From Trogon surrucura (lineage: Eukaryota; Chordata; Aves; Trogoniformes; Trogonidae), in contig CM036618.1 of assembly GCA_020746105.1 (NCBI GenBank), positions 6,456,501 to 6,520,500 on the forward strand: a stretch of 64,000 bases of DNA, read 5' to 3'. Of this stretch, positions 34,871-45,600 are shown piece by piece. A model generated the notes under the pieces. That model did no database searches. It had not been told where the DNA came from and saw nothing but the letters and a program-made list of their open reading frames with translations. Position 1 is the first letter of the stretch, and every line of letters starts with the position of its first letter. The translations under genes were made by a program, and so were the position numbers.

Positions 34871-37273
34871 TAACTTCAATTTTTTTTGCAGATCTCCCGT
34901 TTAAACAAGAGACTGTCAAGCACAAGTCTGCAATCAAGACGTTGGTTTATACGGGGGATTTTCAGCATTTCTGCATCTCCTCCTTTAGGAGCGGGAACTG
35001 CACCGAAAGAAGCTGCCGGGTTCACAGGTACCAGCTCTGTATAAAGTTTTGCTTTACAATGTCTCTATACTACAAAATTAACCTTTTTTTTTTTTTCCCC
35101 AGTGACTGGTTCTGCAAACTACATCTAGATTACTCTGTTAAACTATTTGTTTCTCTGCTTCTAACAGATTTTGCCTTACTAGATGAAGACTTCAGCGTAG
35201 TGGTCTTGATCTGGACAGTACAGGTGAAAAAGGTATGTACAGTAAAAAAAAATAAATCTAAAATCTTATAAAATTATTCGATCTAAACACAGTAACAAAG
35301 TTAGAGAATAACTTTGCATACACAGTGAAAGCATTAAAAGGTCATTCCGATGAAAGCGTGAGCACAGTGTTTCAATGCAATAAATTTTAAAAAAATTAGA
35401 ATAAATTCTGGAGTGTAAAAAAAACCAAAAATCAAACAACTCTATTCATATGACTGAAAACAAGTATTTAAGACGAAGACAGGAGTTACCTACTATTTAT
35501 AAAAGCACTGAATCTACCTACCATCAAACCGAAATCGAGAAATATCTCCAGTGCATAAACGGCGGCGAAGAAACATCGGGCTTACAATTAAAAGTCCCAC
35601 AGTAACGGAGGCAGCAACCTCCGACAGCTTTTGCTGCACCCAAAGCTGATTAAAACTGTACTGCACACAAACATATTTTGTTTACCAGCATTTATCCAGC
35701 ATTAGGGAATTTAAAAAGCACCCTCATTTATTTTTATACGAGATGGGTGATTTGCAGAATATTCCTTTCTCATTTTAAGGCAGAATTCTGTAAATTTGGC
35801 GTTATCTGAGAACTTTTAAAGTGTTGAATTAAAAACAATGTCATTTACCTGAAAATAAACACTATTAAACAAGTTTTTACGAACAGTACTTTACGTTGCT
35901 TTGATAGACACACAGTCAGCATCACAGCACAATCGGTGACTGTTCGAAATCTGCTTTCCCATTTTCTCTCCATCCCCCAAAAGAGAGACCCTGCTCTCCA
36001 CCCACACCTCCAGTTATTCATCTTGCTTCATTCCTGGCCAATTTCTTACTGGGAAAGCTGAGGACAAAGAGCAAAATAAAAAAAGGAGGGATGGCAGCTT
36101 TCAAGAAATGTATTTTATTTTACAAATAAATACTGAACAATATCTAGAAAATGTTTTACACAGTTGTTCTGCTCACAAAAAAAAAGTAGATAACCAAAAA
36201 AAAGAAAAGAAAAATCAGTCAGCTATAACTAAAAAATACATCTGTGATACAATTGGGCTAATAAGAAAAATTCTAGACATAATGTCCAAAGAGGCAAAAA
36301 AATAAGATACTTTCTCAAAGATGTTTCCAATTTTGTTCTGAATCTGAGTGAGCAAATCAAGACTACTAATACACACTGTCTGTGCACATTATTCCTTACT
36401 ACACACAGCATTTTGCAATTTATTTCAAAGCCTCTATTATAAACAAAAAAATACTGCTTTTGTTAACCCACTCCATACTGGTACAGCGAAGGCTTGGATT
36501 ACACAAAGTTCCAATATGTTAAATACATAAAAAGTAGCGCACGCACACGCACACAGATGACATTAAGTATTTAAATCTTCCACATGCATCAAATCTACGT
36601 TACATTTGAAAACGAAGTGTCAACATTAACCGGTGAATCAAGTTATTTATAGTCTCCCCAAAAGTCTAAGACTCTTCTATTGCCCTTAAAAGCTGCAACT
36701 ACAATAACCGATCAATGCAAGCACCATCAGAACCTCCCAGTTCTCGTCGTTCATTCTGTTACGCAACTAAACCCCAGCGACACCCCTACCCGAAAGCATC
36801 TCTTCGCCCGCCCGGCACAACCACTTACGATACCCAAATGCCTTTTTTTTTTTTTTTTGCCCCAAATATGAAAGCAACATAATTGCCCTTAATTTGCATT
36901 ACATAAACCTGCCAAGCAGTTTTGAAGGCGTGTAAAGCAAGGCAGGCATGATTTAAGATTTGCAAAGGAATCCCCAGACTAACACGTCTGTGACAGCCAA
37001 TTACGGTAAAAAACACGAGCCCAACGAGCAGCCTCCTACTAGACCTTCGGAAAGGTAAAGTTTCTTACAATGAGTTACAGATTCACAAGTATAAGGAGAC
37101 AAGGAGAAAAAGTAAAACAGAAGGAATCCAGCCACCCAGCAAATGTGAAGCAGACCCAAGATCGTGATACAATCCAAAGATGTAAATTATTGTAAATCAT
37201 CACTGTTGTTCAGAATTTCACACAGCCACTTGTGCCAATTTTGCTCACTTTTCCACAGACACAATAATGAAGT

Positions 37274-37348
37274 AGGGAGGGAGAAGGAAAAAAAAATTAA
37301 AAGGGGGGGGGGGGAAGAAAAGGAGAGGGGGAAGAAGAGTGGGGGGAA
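37274..37348 (+). repeat. Second polypurine tract with a G12 run
   Basis: The stretch is purine apart from TT at 37297-37298 and T at 37340. It holds G12 at 37303-37314, GGGGG around 37327-37331 and GGGGGG at 37341-37346. With several G-runs close together it is a G-quadruplex candidate on the + strand. It lies about 180 bp upstream of the longer homopurine tract. Confidence 0.85.
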
Positions 37349-37526
37349 CCTGAACTGAGAGTACAAATAAAGTTCTGCTGTCCATATGCTTTAACTGTAC
37401 AGAAGTTTGGGCTCTTACAGTATTTTGTACTCTCTCCAAATCCTCATGAGTCACAAAAATTAAAAAGCTATATCCTTCTGGATGCCAGGAAGGGCCTTAC
37501 CACGGGCCTTTTGTCAAAATATATAT

Positions 37527-37628
37527 AAAAAAAAAAAAAGGGGGGGGGGGGAAGAAGAAGAAGAGAAAAAAAAAAAAAGGAAAAAAAAAAGAAAAGAGAA
37601 AAAAAAAAGGAGAGAGAGAAAGAAAAAG
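37527..37628 (+). repeat. 102-bp uninterrupted homopurine tract upstream of P1
   Basis: Every base from 37527 to 37628 is A or G: A13, then G12 (37540-37551), then GAA triplets, then A-rich and GA-rich runs. Such tracts can form triplex (H-DNA) and G-rich structures and resist nucleosomes. Mammalian P1 promoters are also described as having a purine-rich stretch, so position and composition may be conserved even though repeats evolve fast. Sequence assembly through the G12 run may be inaccurate. Confidence 0.9.
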
Positions 37629-37639
37629 CCACAGTGTAG

Positions 37640-38066
37640 GCAGTCCTACTTGGAGTCCTCTGATGTCACAGCCACATGACTCGCTCGCTCCAGTAACAGT
37701 GCTTGCAAAAAAAAAAAAGGAGTTTTAAAGCTTTTGCTTTTTTGGATTGTGTGAATGCTTCATTCGCCTCACAAACAACCACAGAACCACAAGTGCGGTG
37801 CAAACTTTCTCCAGGAGGACAGCAAGGAAGCCTCTGGTTTTTAAATGGTTAATCTCCGCAGGTCACTACCAGCCACTGCGACCAACAGAGTCAGTAAGTG
37901 CTCTCTAACCACAGTCTATGCAGTAATAGTAGGTCCTTCAAATATTTGCTCATTCTCTTTTTTTTTTGTTTTGTTTCCTTGCTTTTCACATGTTCCCAGT
38001 GCTACACGATTTTTTGACAGGGAAAAAAACCCAACTATAGAGTCTATGCAATCCGGGAACACTGTG
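37640..38066 (+). promoter_or_regulatory. RUNX2: RUNX2 distal promoter P1
   Basis: This is the block directly upstream of the P1 leader. It contains four Runx motifs, a near-AP-1 site (GAGTCAG, about 37889), an A/T homeodomain-like TTAAT stretch (about 37850), an E-box CACATG at 37987-37992, and a TATA-like CTATAG at about 38035-38040. If that element works as a TATA box, transcription would begin near 38065; the exact start cannot be read from sequence. P1 in mammals is the bone-related promoter and is known to be autoregulated by RUNX2 and responsive to AP-1. The left boundary is set at the end of the polypurine tract and is approximate. Confidence 0.8.
37777..37913 (+). promoter_or_regulatory. 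Cluster of four Runx-binding motifs in P1
   Basis: AACCACA occurs at 37777-37783 and again at 37785-37791, almost back to back. TGCGGT, the same motif on the other strand, follows at 37794-37799. A fourth AACCACA is at 37907-37913. The consensus for Runt-domain proteins is TGYGGT/ACCRCA. Three motifs within 23 bases and a fourth about 110 bases on fit the known negative autoregulation of the P1 promoter. Confidence 0.8.
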
Positions 38067-38153
38067 AAACTAAAACAAGGTTTGGCTATGGTTTGTGTTT
38101 TCAGTTTGAGGATCCAAGAAGTACTTGCACCAGGAGGTGAAAGCTCTGCGTGA
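38046..38153 (+). CDS. Upstream ORF in the RUNX2 P1 leader
   Basis: A 35-codon frame with an internal in-frame ATG at 38088 (21 codons) ends in TGA at 38151-38153, 13 bases before the RUNX2 ATG and in a different frame. The 38088 ATG has G at -3 and G at +4, a strong context. Readable blocks include TVKLKQGL and MVCVFSLR. My recollection of the mammalian leader gives a frame of the same length and phase sharing these blocks, which suggests conservation; this needs an alignment. If transcription starts downstream of about 38050, only the 21-codon form is in the mRNA. A uORF this close to the main start would normally lower or condition RUNX2 translation. The peptide itself matches no family I know. 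Confidence 0.5.
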   Translation: MQSGNTVKLKQGLAMVCVFSLRIQEVLAPGGESSA

Positions 38154-38166
38154 ACCGAGAGGGACT

Positions 38167-38224
38167 ATGGCATCAAACAGCCTGTTCAGCTCAGTGACAC
38201 CATGTCAGCAAAACTTCTTTTGGG
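38167..38224 (+). CDS. RUNX2: RUNX2 coding exon 1 of the P1 (type II) isoform, partial gene
   Basis: The frame reads MASNSLFSSVTPCQQNFFW and then one extra base (G) before the donor GTAAGT at 38225. This is the diagnostic amino terminus of the RUNX2 isoform started at the distal P1 promoter; from memory the mammalian form differs only by Thr at residue 9. RUNX2 is the Runt-domain transcription factor that drives osteoblast differentiation and chondrocyte maturation; it binds DNA as a heterodimer with CBFB in the nucleus. This exon holds none of the Runt domain, which lies in later exons outside the window. The start codon has a strong context (A at -3, G at +4). The exon ends in phase 1, so the next exon should complete Gly/Asp-type codon GAN; the family continues with DPSTSR. 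RUNX1 and RUNX3 P1 exons begin differently, so paralog confusion is unlikely. Confidence 0.95.
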
Positions 38225-39635
38225 GTAAGTACTGCGAGATTCGAGCTTCTGTTTTCCCTTGCCGGGTTTTCTGACTTTTAACAATGTTGGTTAGAGTCAT
38301 CTAAGCCAAAACTTGCTGAATAGGATGCTGGGGTGTTAAAATAGCAAACCTGCTGTGTGGGAACGGGGGGGGGAGGTCACTGTAAACAGCTTCTGCAGAT
38401 TTAGGGACAAATTTGTCAGCTTACAAATGGATCGGTGCCTCAGTGCTCAGTGTTTGACAGCAGGTGTGCTCCGCTGTCACCTGGGTCAAGAGATTTGGAG
38501 GAGTGTGATGGGATCGAGCATAATGTTTAATATGACCTTAGGGGAAAAGATCAAGTATTCCGTGAGTTAATTAACAACAGCACAGGGTAACTTCTTAAGA
38601 ACTCCGGTGTAAAGCATTTTTAGATGTATTCACCGTGGCTGGTTAATGAAAGATACTGTAAGACTTGAAATTACATGATGTAAGACTGAATATTCTATAA
38701 ACGTGGTGAAAACGAGTAGCGTGAATCAGCCTATCCTACCCCTAAGTGCCCCGTCTTTGTTCCAGACACCTTATTTTTAAGAAAATATGTATCAGTAGAA
38801 GTTATGGGTGTAAATCTGCAGTTCTCTAGTTTCTTCTTGCCCTCATTTCACAGCAAAGCATGTCTGATAATATATTCATTTGTAAAAGCAAATTACTATG
38901 AACAAGGCAAAAACATCCATGCATTAAAATATTAAGCTACGAAATAAAAAAAAAATACACGATTTAACATGCTGATGAATTTAAGCTTTAATTGAAAGCG
39001 GTATTTTAGAAACTCTGCAGAAGAGCACTGCCAAATATTTACTTGAATATTCTGAACCATAAACACAGATTCTTTTAAGACATCATATAGGTATACTGAG
39101 GTATCTATTTCTATGCACTGCACAAAAATCATAAACAGCCTATAGAATTGCACCTCTACCATTGCTTTACTTTCAGAAGCTTTTTCCTCTCAGTCTTGAA
39201 ATCAGTACAGAGCACCTCACAAAATATTAAATAAAACTAAAGATGACTTTAAAGTGATTTATCTGCAAGTAAAATCAAGTCATATTTTAAAGTGTGTTGG
39301 AAAATGCTGTATTCTAGCCATCTTCAACGCGCTGTAAGAAGTACATGAAAAATTTTTTTTTCAAAGCATCTTTGAGCGAGACAGATCAGGAAACCTCGCT
39401 GCAAATTCTAAAAGATAAAGCAGAAGAACTCTGAAAACTTACAAGATTTTCTTAACGGTGTCCATCATGTTGCAACTACGTTGGGATTGTAGCTAAACTT
39501 ATTCCTTTTCCTCCCTTGCCCCCCCTTGTAAGAAAGACAATGCTAGAACCATTTTTGGTGTGTGCATCCCAATTAAGCTCGTATTGTAACGAACTGATGC
39601 CCAGAGTTCCCTTCACCCCTCCTACTTCACACACT

Positions 39636-39683
39636 TTGACTGGTTTCGAGGTCCCTTCCAATCCCCAACATTGTGTGATTCCC
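39636..39683 (+). mobile_element. CR1 3' tail remnant (47 bp)
   Basis: TTTGACTGGTTTCGAGGTCC, CTTCCAATCCCCAACATT and GTGTGATTCC form the last bases of a CR1 3' UTR with a small deletion in the TGGATGATC block. It is the only CR1 trace in the 21 kb around P1. Confidence 0.8.
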
Positions 39684-42600
39684 AGTGGAGCACATGAATA
39701 AGCTGTAAGACTGTGTGTAGGGGAAAAAAAAAAAAAGAATGGATTCTTCTAGGAGAGAGAGAGCAGTTTAACTTCTAATGTATAGATGCTGGAAGAGGCA
39801 AGAGAACCTGTGGCTGCTCATGTAGCTGTAACACACCGAACGCTGAGCTGGAACGCTCCCGCAAAGCCGGCGAGCAGCTTTTCTACCGAAACTGCTGCCT
39901 TAATGAAGCCCAGCAGAAGCGTAGCCAGACCACATTATCCCAGTGTTTACAACAGGAAATACAGTTTACATGTATAGGGACTTTCTTTTGCTTTTACTTC
40001 CAAAAGAGATTAGAAGAAATTTAGTTGGCTAAAATTATCAAAACACGGAGCGCTGACTGCTTAATTCATCTACTTCTGATCGTTCCTAAAGCGAGGGAGA
40101 AGTCCTGTAACGTGAGTAATACTTTTCCCCAGGCTTGACTACACGGGGTTGGGCACCCAAATTTCACTTTGGACCCAAACGATGGGCGCAAGGAACTGCA
40201 AAATCTCATCAACTCTGTCAATATGTCAGCAACGCATCTTAAGCTAAATGCAAAAACTTAAAAGGAAGAGAAAAAAACCACATGCCTTGATAAAAAGGAG
40301 ACAGAGTAAATTTTAAAAAGAACAAAAGCCAAAGGACCCAAGTTACTCCCGAATTGGCTGTTTCCTAGCACTGGTGCAGCCGTACATCAGAACACATGAG
40401 CTGTTCTTCCTTTCTGTGCTATCTGCGTTTTCTTCTGCTCCCATCTCCACCTCATTCCTTTCAGGACACTTGAAATTCATTATGTTTCTCTTCAAGAATT
40501 AACTGATGAAGCGTAATGACAAGTAGTAAGAGGGAAGGAAAGCAGCGCTGTGACGCTTAACTCGCATGGTTGCTAATCTTTGCCATTAACCACATTTTTC
40601 TAAGCTATTACTTCACTTTTTTCAATGTGTTTACTTCATGTGAGGGGGAAGAGTAGTGAAGAGAAAGGATCCTTTCCTAATTAATGCAAACATATGTAAT
40701 CCTCTTCAATTTAGTAGATTAGAATTAACTAGATACTATAGAATTTTACCTTAAGCTACTTATACACTGGTTTAGACTGCATTATGCCTGTGCAAACCTT
40801 CTTGAACTTTTCAATATAAATGCACTCATTCCAGCCAGCAAAGGACATGATATTCACATTCATATCATTTGAAGAAAAAAAAAGAAACGCTCAGAATAAA
40901 CAGGGCAAAAAAGAAACAGCATATTGATTAGAAAATTTGTTAAAAGTTTACAGAAAGCATTTCAGAGAATGAAATACTTTTGAAATGCCAGCCGAAACAG
41001 TTAAAATGTGGGGAAAAAAAAAGTTTTAAAATATGTCCGGTACATCTTCATAGGAGGATTTCACTGAAGAAAGTAAATCAGATCAAAATTTAGCTGCTAA
41101 TTTAATCAGTTATTTCCCATGTAACTTGTGGAAGCTGATCCCAATAGACCGATGTGGCAAATCTAAATTAAAGTCTTCAAGTTAACAAAAAAATTACTGT
41201 TTATATTAAAATACTCCTCAGTATCTCACTTATCCCTCAAAAACCCAAACCTTTTGTCTATTTCAATTCTCAACTGTTAGTATTTGGTAAGGAATCTCAG
41301 GGGGGTTTTATTTTAATTAAGATATTGATAAGAGAAAAATGAATGCTTTTAGATTATTTAGGTATATAAAGCAGAAAATTTCCACATGTTCCAGCACTGT
41401 TAAACAGATATTCTTGTGAACGCTAAGCAAAATCTCGGGGACCACTGGCCTTTCATAAAACAGAACTCAAAGTACTAGGAGACATTAACACTAGGAGAAA
41501 TTAATACTGAGCACTATGCAAGAATGACTGTTCTCTTGTGTCTTAAGAAAGCTGCAAGCTCCTCACTCGGGCTTTCGGTGTCTGAAATCCCTAAACCATG
41601 CAGAATCGCTCCACACCACTTCCAGGATCCTTAGGCAGCAAAACGCACCGATCTGTTTAATTATCCGTCTCAAACGAGCTATTAATAGCCAATATTGCTT
41701 CCATCAAGCGCGCCGACGTACAATCAGCTAGAGATCGAAAGCGTTCCAGTTTGTTAGAACACTGAAATATCTGATGGTTAAATAAACTGAGGAGAGAAAA
41801 AAAAAAAAACACACAACTCTAACTCATTAGGGGCACTAAGATTTTATCAAGCACACAGGATTAATCTCTATTGAATAGAACCATTCACAAATCAAAACTT
41901 ACTCCCCTTCAATACTTTCATGCAGTGCTAATCAATTACAACCTTTTCTAGTTATTCGAAATCCATGTGCTTTTAATTTTATTCACTGGTGGTCTAAAAT
42001 ATAATATTCAGGCCAAGCTAAGTCATTCTGTATTGCAACTTTGCTTTTTTTCAATAAATATTCATCTAGAGGTTTTCTTAGAGAGAACTGCTCATATGAA
42101 GACTGTGGTAATATTTTTATACTGTACCTCCTTGTTGAAGCAAAAGGTTAGGGGTTACCTAAATACCTCAACTGTATATACAAAAAAAGGAAAAGGTAAG
42201 TATTCACATGAAAAATCCAAAGGGACTATATTATTTATTTTTGCATTTCCTATGATTAATGATGCACCAGTGCATACTTGAAAACTGAAGTCAAAATAGG
42301 GTAACACCTCAAATTCCTTTACAAACTGCACAAATGTCAAACTTCCACGCTGTATTAACTACTCTCTGAGAAATATTTAAAGGCTCTGCCACCCCACATT
42401 AAGAGCATAACAATAATACTGAAATTCCTCTCAAGCGGTGTGATTTCTCGGTCACGGTCAGACTAACGTTCATCTTCAAATTGCACCTTATACCTTTATT
42501 TCCTCCCCCCCTCCCCGACTGCTTTTCCGAGCGCAGTTGCACTTTTTATGAATAACAAGAAGCTCAGAGCAGTCTTAAGTAAACAATGAATGTCTAAGAC

Positions 42601-45600
42601 TGTACCCATTTAAGTATAAAGGGAAAATAAACCAGGAAATAATTCCTGCAGGAGATGCTAACTGTGCAGAGCAGACAGCTCAGAAGAGCAAACAGAAGCT
42701 AGAAAATAACTGGCTTTAAGGACGTGTCACACACCTTGGGGCACACACCCATCAGTGGGCAGAGCTAATACCAATCAGGGAGAAACACTTTCTAAAACTC
42801 AGAGTTAACGCAAGAAGCGGAAAACACGAGCAAAAGCTGGCATTCCTTTACGCACAAATCCAGCACACGGCGCTGGAAATTAAAGAGGAGAAGGGAAGGG
42901 AGGAATTCCCCGGGGCTCGCCAAGCTGCAAAGGTGCTGAGCGCCCGCATCTCTCCCGCGGGGCTTCCCCGGGAGCCAAGGGTAGCCGTCGGTGCTGGGCA
43001 CCTCTGGAAAATCAGAGTAAAACACACACTTGGGCTACGTACCTAATAAAAATCAACATCGTGTCTTGTAGGCGATGGTTCTGAAAACTCATTAAATACA
43101 CTCCATTAATAAGAATTACAATAAATTGCCATGTTTAATACGCCCCAGAGTATATAATATTTATCTTGAGGCCGCCTTAATTAAAATAGTGAGTTTAAGA
43201 TGGCAAAACCTGAAGCATTTTAAGGTTTTACCTGAGAGATCCGGTGTTTCATATGACCAAGCAATTGCAGCATGAACTGCAACTCTTGTCTAAATGGAAC
43301 AAATACAACATCTACTCTGATAAGTGTAGTCAGAAACAAATTAGTAAACTGCACTATTTCAAAGAGATTCTCCTTGTAAATTCTGCCAGCCTGATGCATT
43401 AACCACAGATTTTCATCCGGAGACAGCAGACACCCACAAAACGCAGAAAACATCCACCTCCTCCGCCACAAAACCTCCACAAGAAACTACTGTTATCGAC
43501 GAAATCAATTTTTGCTCACTTGCATACACAAAAGCTTTAATTTCCATTGTCTACATTTACCACAAACTGCCTTTCAAAGTCTTACGGGGAACAGACTGAG
43601 GAGGTCGATCTGCTCTCAGGTGTTTTTGTTTTTAAGTTAATAAAGCTTAAATCTAAGAGCACGTTTCCTTACATAAACATGCTCCCTTCTCCAAATAAAT
43701 ACAAGACCTGCCACTTAACGTAGTGAAAAGCACACCCTAAGAGGGTATCTTAAAGATGAGCACAAAGACAAAATAAACTTTGGTTACTATATCATAAAAC
43801 AGTTTAACACTTCCAATAAAAAAATCCATTATTCATGCATCTGTTTCCTGTATATATTTTTTTATTCTGCTTGTTACCATAGTGTGTACTGTTCTAGCCT
43901 TCCTCCTGTAGCTCCAAGTTTCCTATTTCATGTATGAACTTGCCCCTGGAGGGAAAAAAAAAACGTAGGTTTTCTCCTGACTCACTTTAACTGCTGAAGT
44001 AATTTCAATCAGAGCAATTAAATTATTCTGCGCAACCTACTCCTTATTAAACATTTTTGTTTATAAAAAAGAATTTTGGCACAGCAGAAGATCAAAGGGG
44101 GGAAAAAAAAAGTTACATTTTCCTTTACATTCGCATGGTGCTTACAAAATTATCTTCCTAATCGTATTTACTGTATTCTTACCAGTTTTCTTTAAGAATA
44201 TTTTTTTCACTTCTGAGAAAAACACCTTTATTTTTGCAGCAAAGGCTAAAACCAGTTTCTTCTGCTGTCTGTCTCTTTTTAAAATGCCACGTTCATTAAA
44301 GTCAGCCAGTTCTGGAATTAAGAATAGTTTTAAGTTTTAATGTTATAGCTAAAAACCCCATGGCAAAAATATTTTGGCAGGAATTCACTGAAGTATGGTC
44401 ACTGTATTTCTGATAGACACTAGCCTACTTCACATATTATATTTCAGCAGAATTGCTAACATTTCACAGTGACTTAAAATTTATTATCATTCACTTTCTT
44501 GAATAAGGCGAGTTAAAAGCTGACGACCTTACATACATTTATTTTCCCCAGCATTTATTTGAGCCGAAAGTGTGCCAAACCATTGTTTACTTATCCCTCA
44601 TGGTCAGATATCTCACATCTAAATCCACTCTGTGGTTTACTAAAACAGACTGACAGAGCCACTGCCAGTTACATAATATTTTATTGTTCAGACGAGAAGG
44701 ACCCAGCCTCGATCCCAATGAAAATTCACTGTAACTCTAATAAGATGTGTTTGTGCCTCCAGGTACACACACAGACACCAACGAGTGTAGCTCTGCTGAA
44801 CGCTGATCTGGTACTAAAAAAAATAAAATCAGAGCAGGGTGACATTACAAGTCATTATTAACTGTGGAATTTAATTTCTTCCTCAAATGCATTTAATAGA
44901 AATAAGCACAGAAGCAAAAAGGAAAGTTTGTTTTTCTTTGGAGGGGGGTGTTAAGGAAAAATTATACAGACACAAGGTACTCTATCCAAGTATGTTCACT
45001 TCCACACAGTGTTAATCCCCCAAAATATCAGTAATTCATTTAAATACGTATCAGGAAAGACAGAGTTAAAAAAGCATGATATTTTAACGTATCCACGTGT
45101 GGCATCAGAACAGGGTATTCTTTCTTGTAAGAAATGTTAATGAGCTGTGTATGTGCAAACAGGCACATGTATACAGTTCAAACCTCCGATTCCTACTAAC
45201 CCATACTTCCAAAATTTTGAAATTCTTCACACACAAACAAAACACCCAAACTCAAAGACAAAACAACCAGAAGAACCCCAACCAGTAAGAGTATAAATTT
45301 AGAAAAAGTCTCTATTCACAATTTTTTATTCTAACACTGAAGTTCTAAAAGAGAATGTGCCAGGCGTACAAATACCCGGAGAACATTTACAGCTCTTCCC
45401 CCTGTCCCTGCTCACTCTGCAAATACTCAGCACAGGAACTTGCAGCAAGGGTCTTGTCTCAGTATCTGTCAAGAAGAATGTCTATCGATGCAGTTACATA
45501 GCGTTCTACACGAATTATAAGCATTAGTGCTAGTCGTGAAATAACAGATGGCAGAAGTGCTCGGTTTAGAATACTTGGCGGAATTTCTGAGGAAAGAGAT

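Larger units (their letters stand above)
29269..37270. other. CR1-free upstream flank of P1
   Basis: No exon was identified. It contains an L2/L3-type tail (31262), an A18 run (31460-31477), and CpG-rich patches at 32393-32652 and 34557-34870. Open frames of up to 159 codons (32086-32565) occur in the CpG-rich part but match no family known to me. Confidence 0.55.
1..38045 (-). other. RUNX2 upstream region, probably SUPT3H intron
   Basis: No exon of a known gene was recognised here. In other vertebrates the region upstream of RUNX2 P1 is occupied by introns of SUPT3H (SAGA-complex SPT3 homolog), transcribed leftwards. The assignment rests only on conserved gene order and not on any exon seen here. 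The lack of CR1 insertions in the - orientation in most of the stretch is compatible with a - strand transcription unit. Confidence 0.4.

Noticed and set aside
36108..36130. AATAAA-type signals on both strands near 36.1 kb suggesting a 3' UTR end
   Set aside because: Such hexamers are frequent by chance in AT-rich DNA and no upstream coding exon was found on either strand.
37482..37679. Lys/Glu-rich frame over the polypurine tract
   Set aside because: It is a translation of simple repeat sequence and shows no sign of a gene.
37845..38153. 102-codon + strand frame across the P1 promoter
   Set aside because: Its first two thirds run through promoter sequence, including a T-rich stretch giving poly-Phe. 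Only the last part (38046-38153) is plausible, as a leader uORF.
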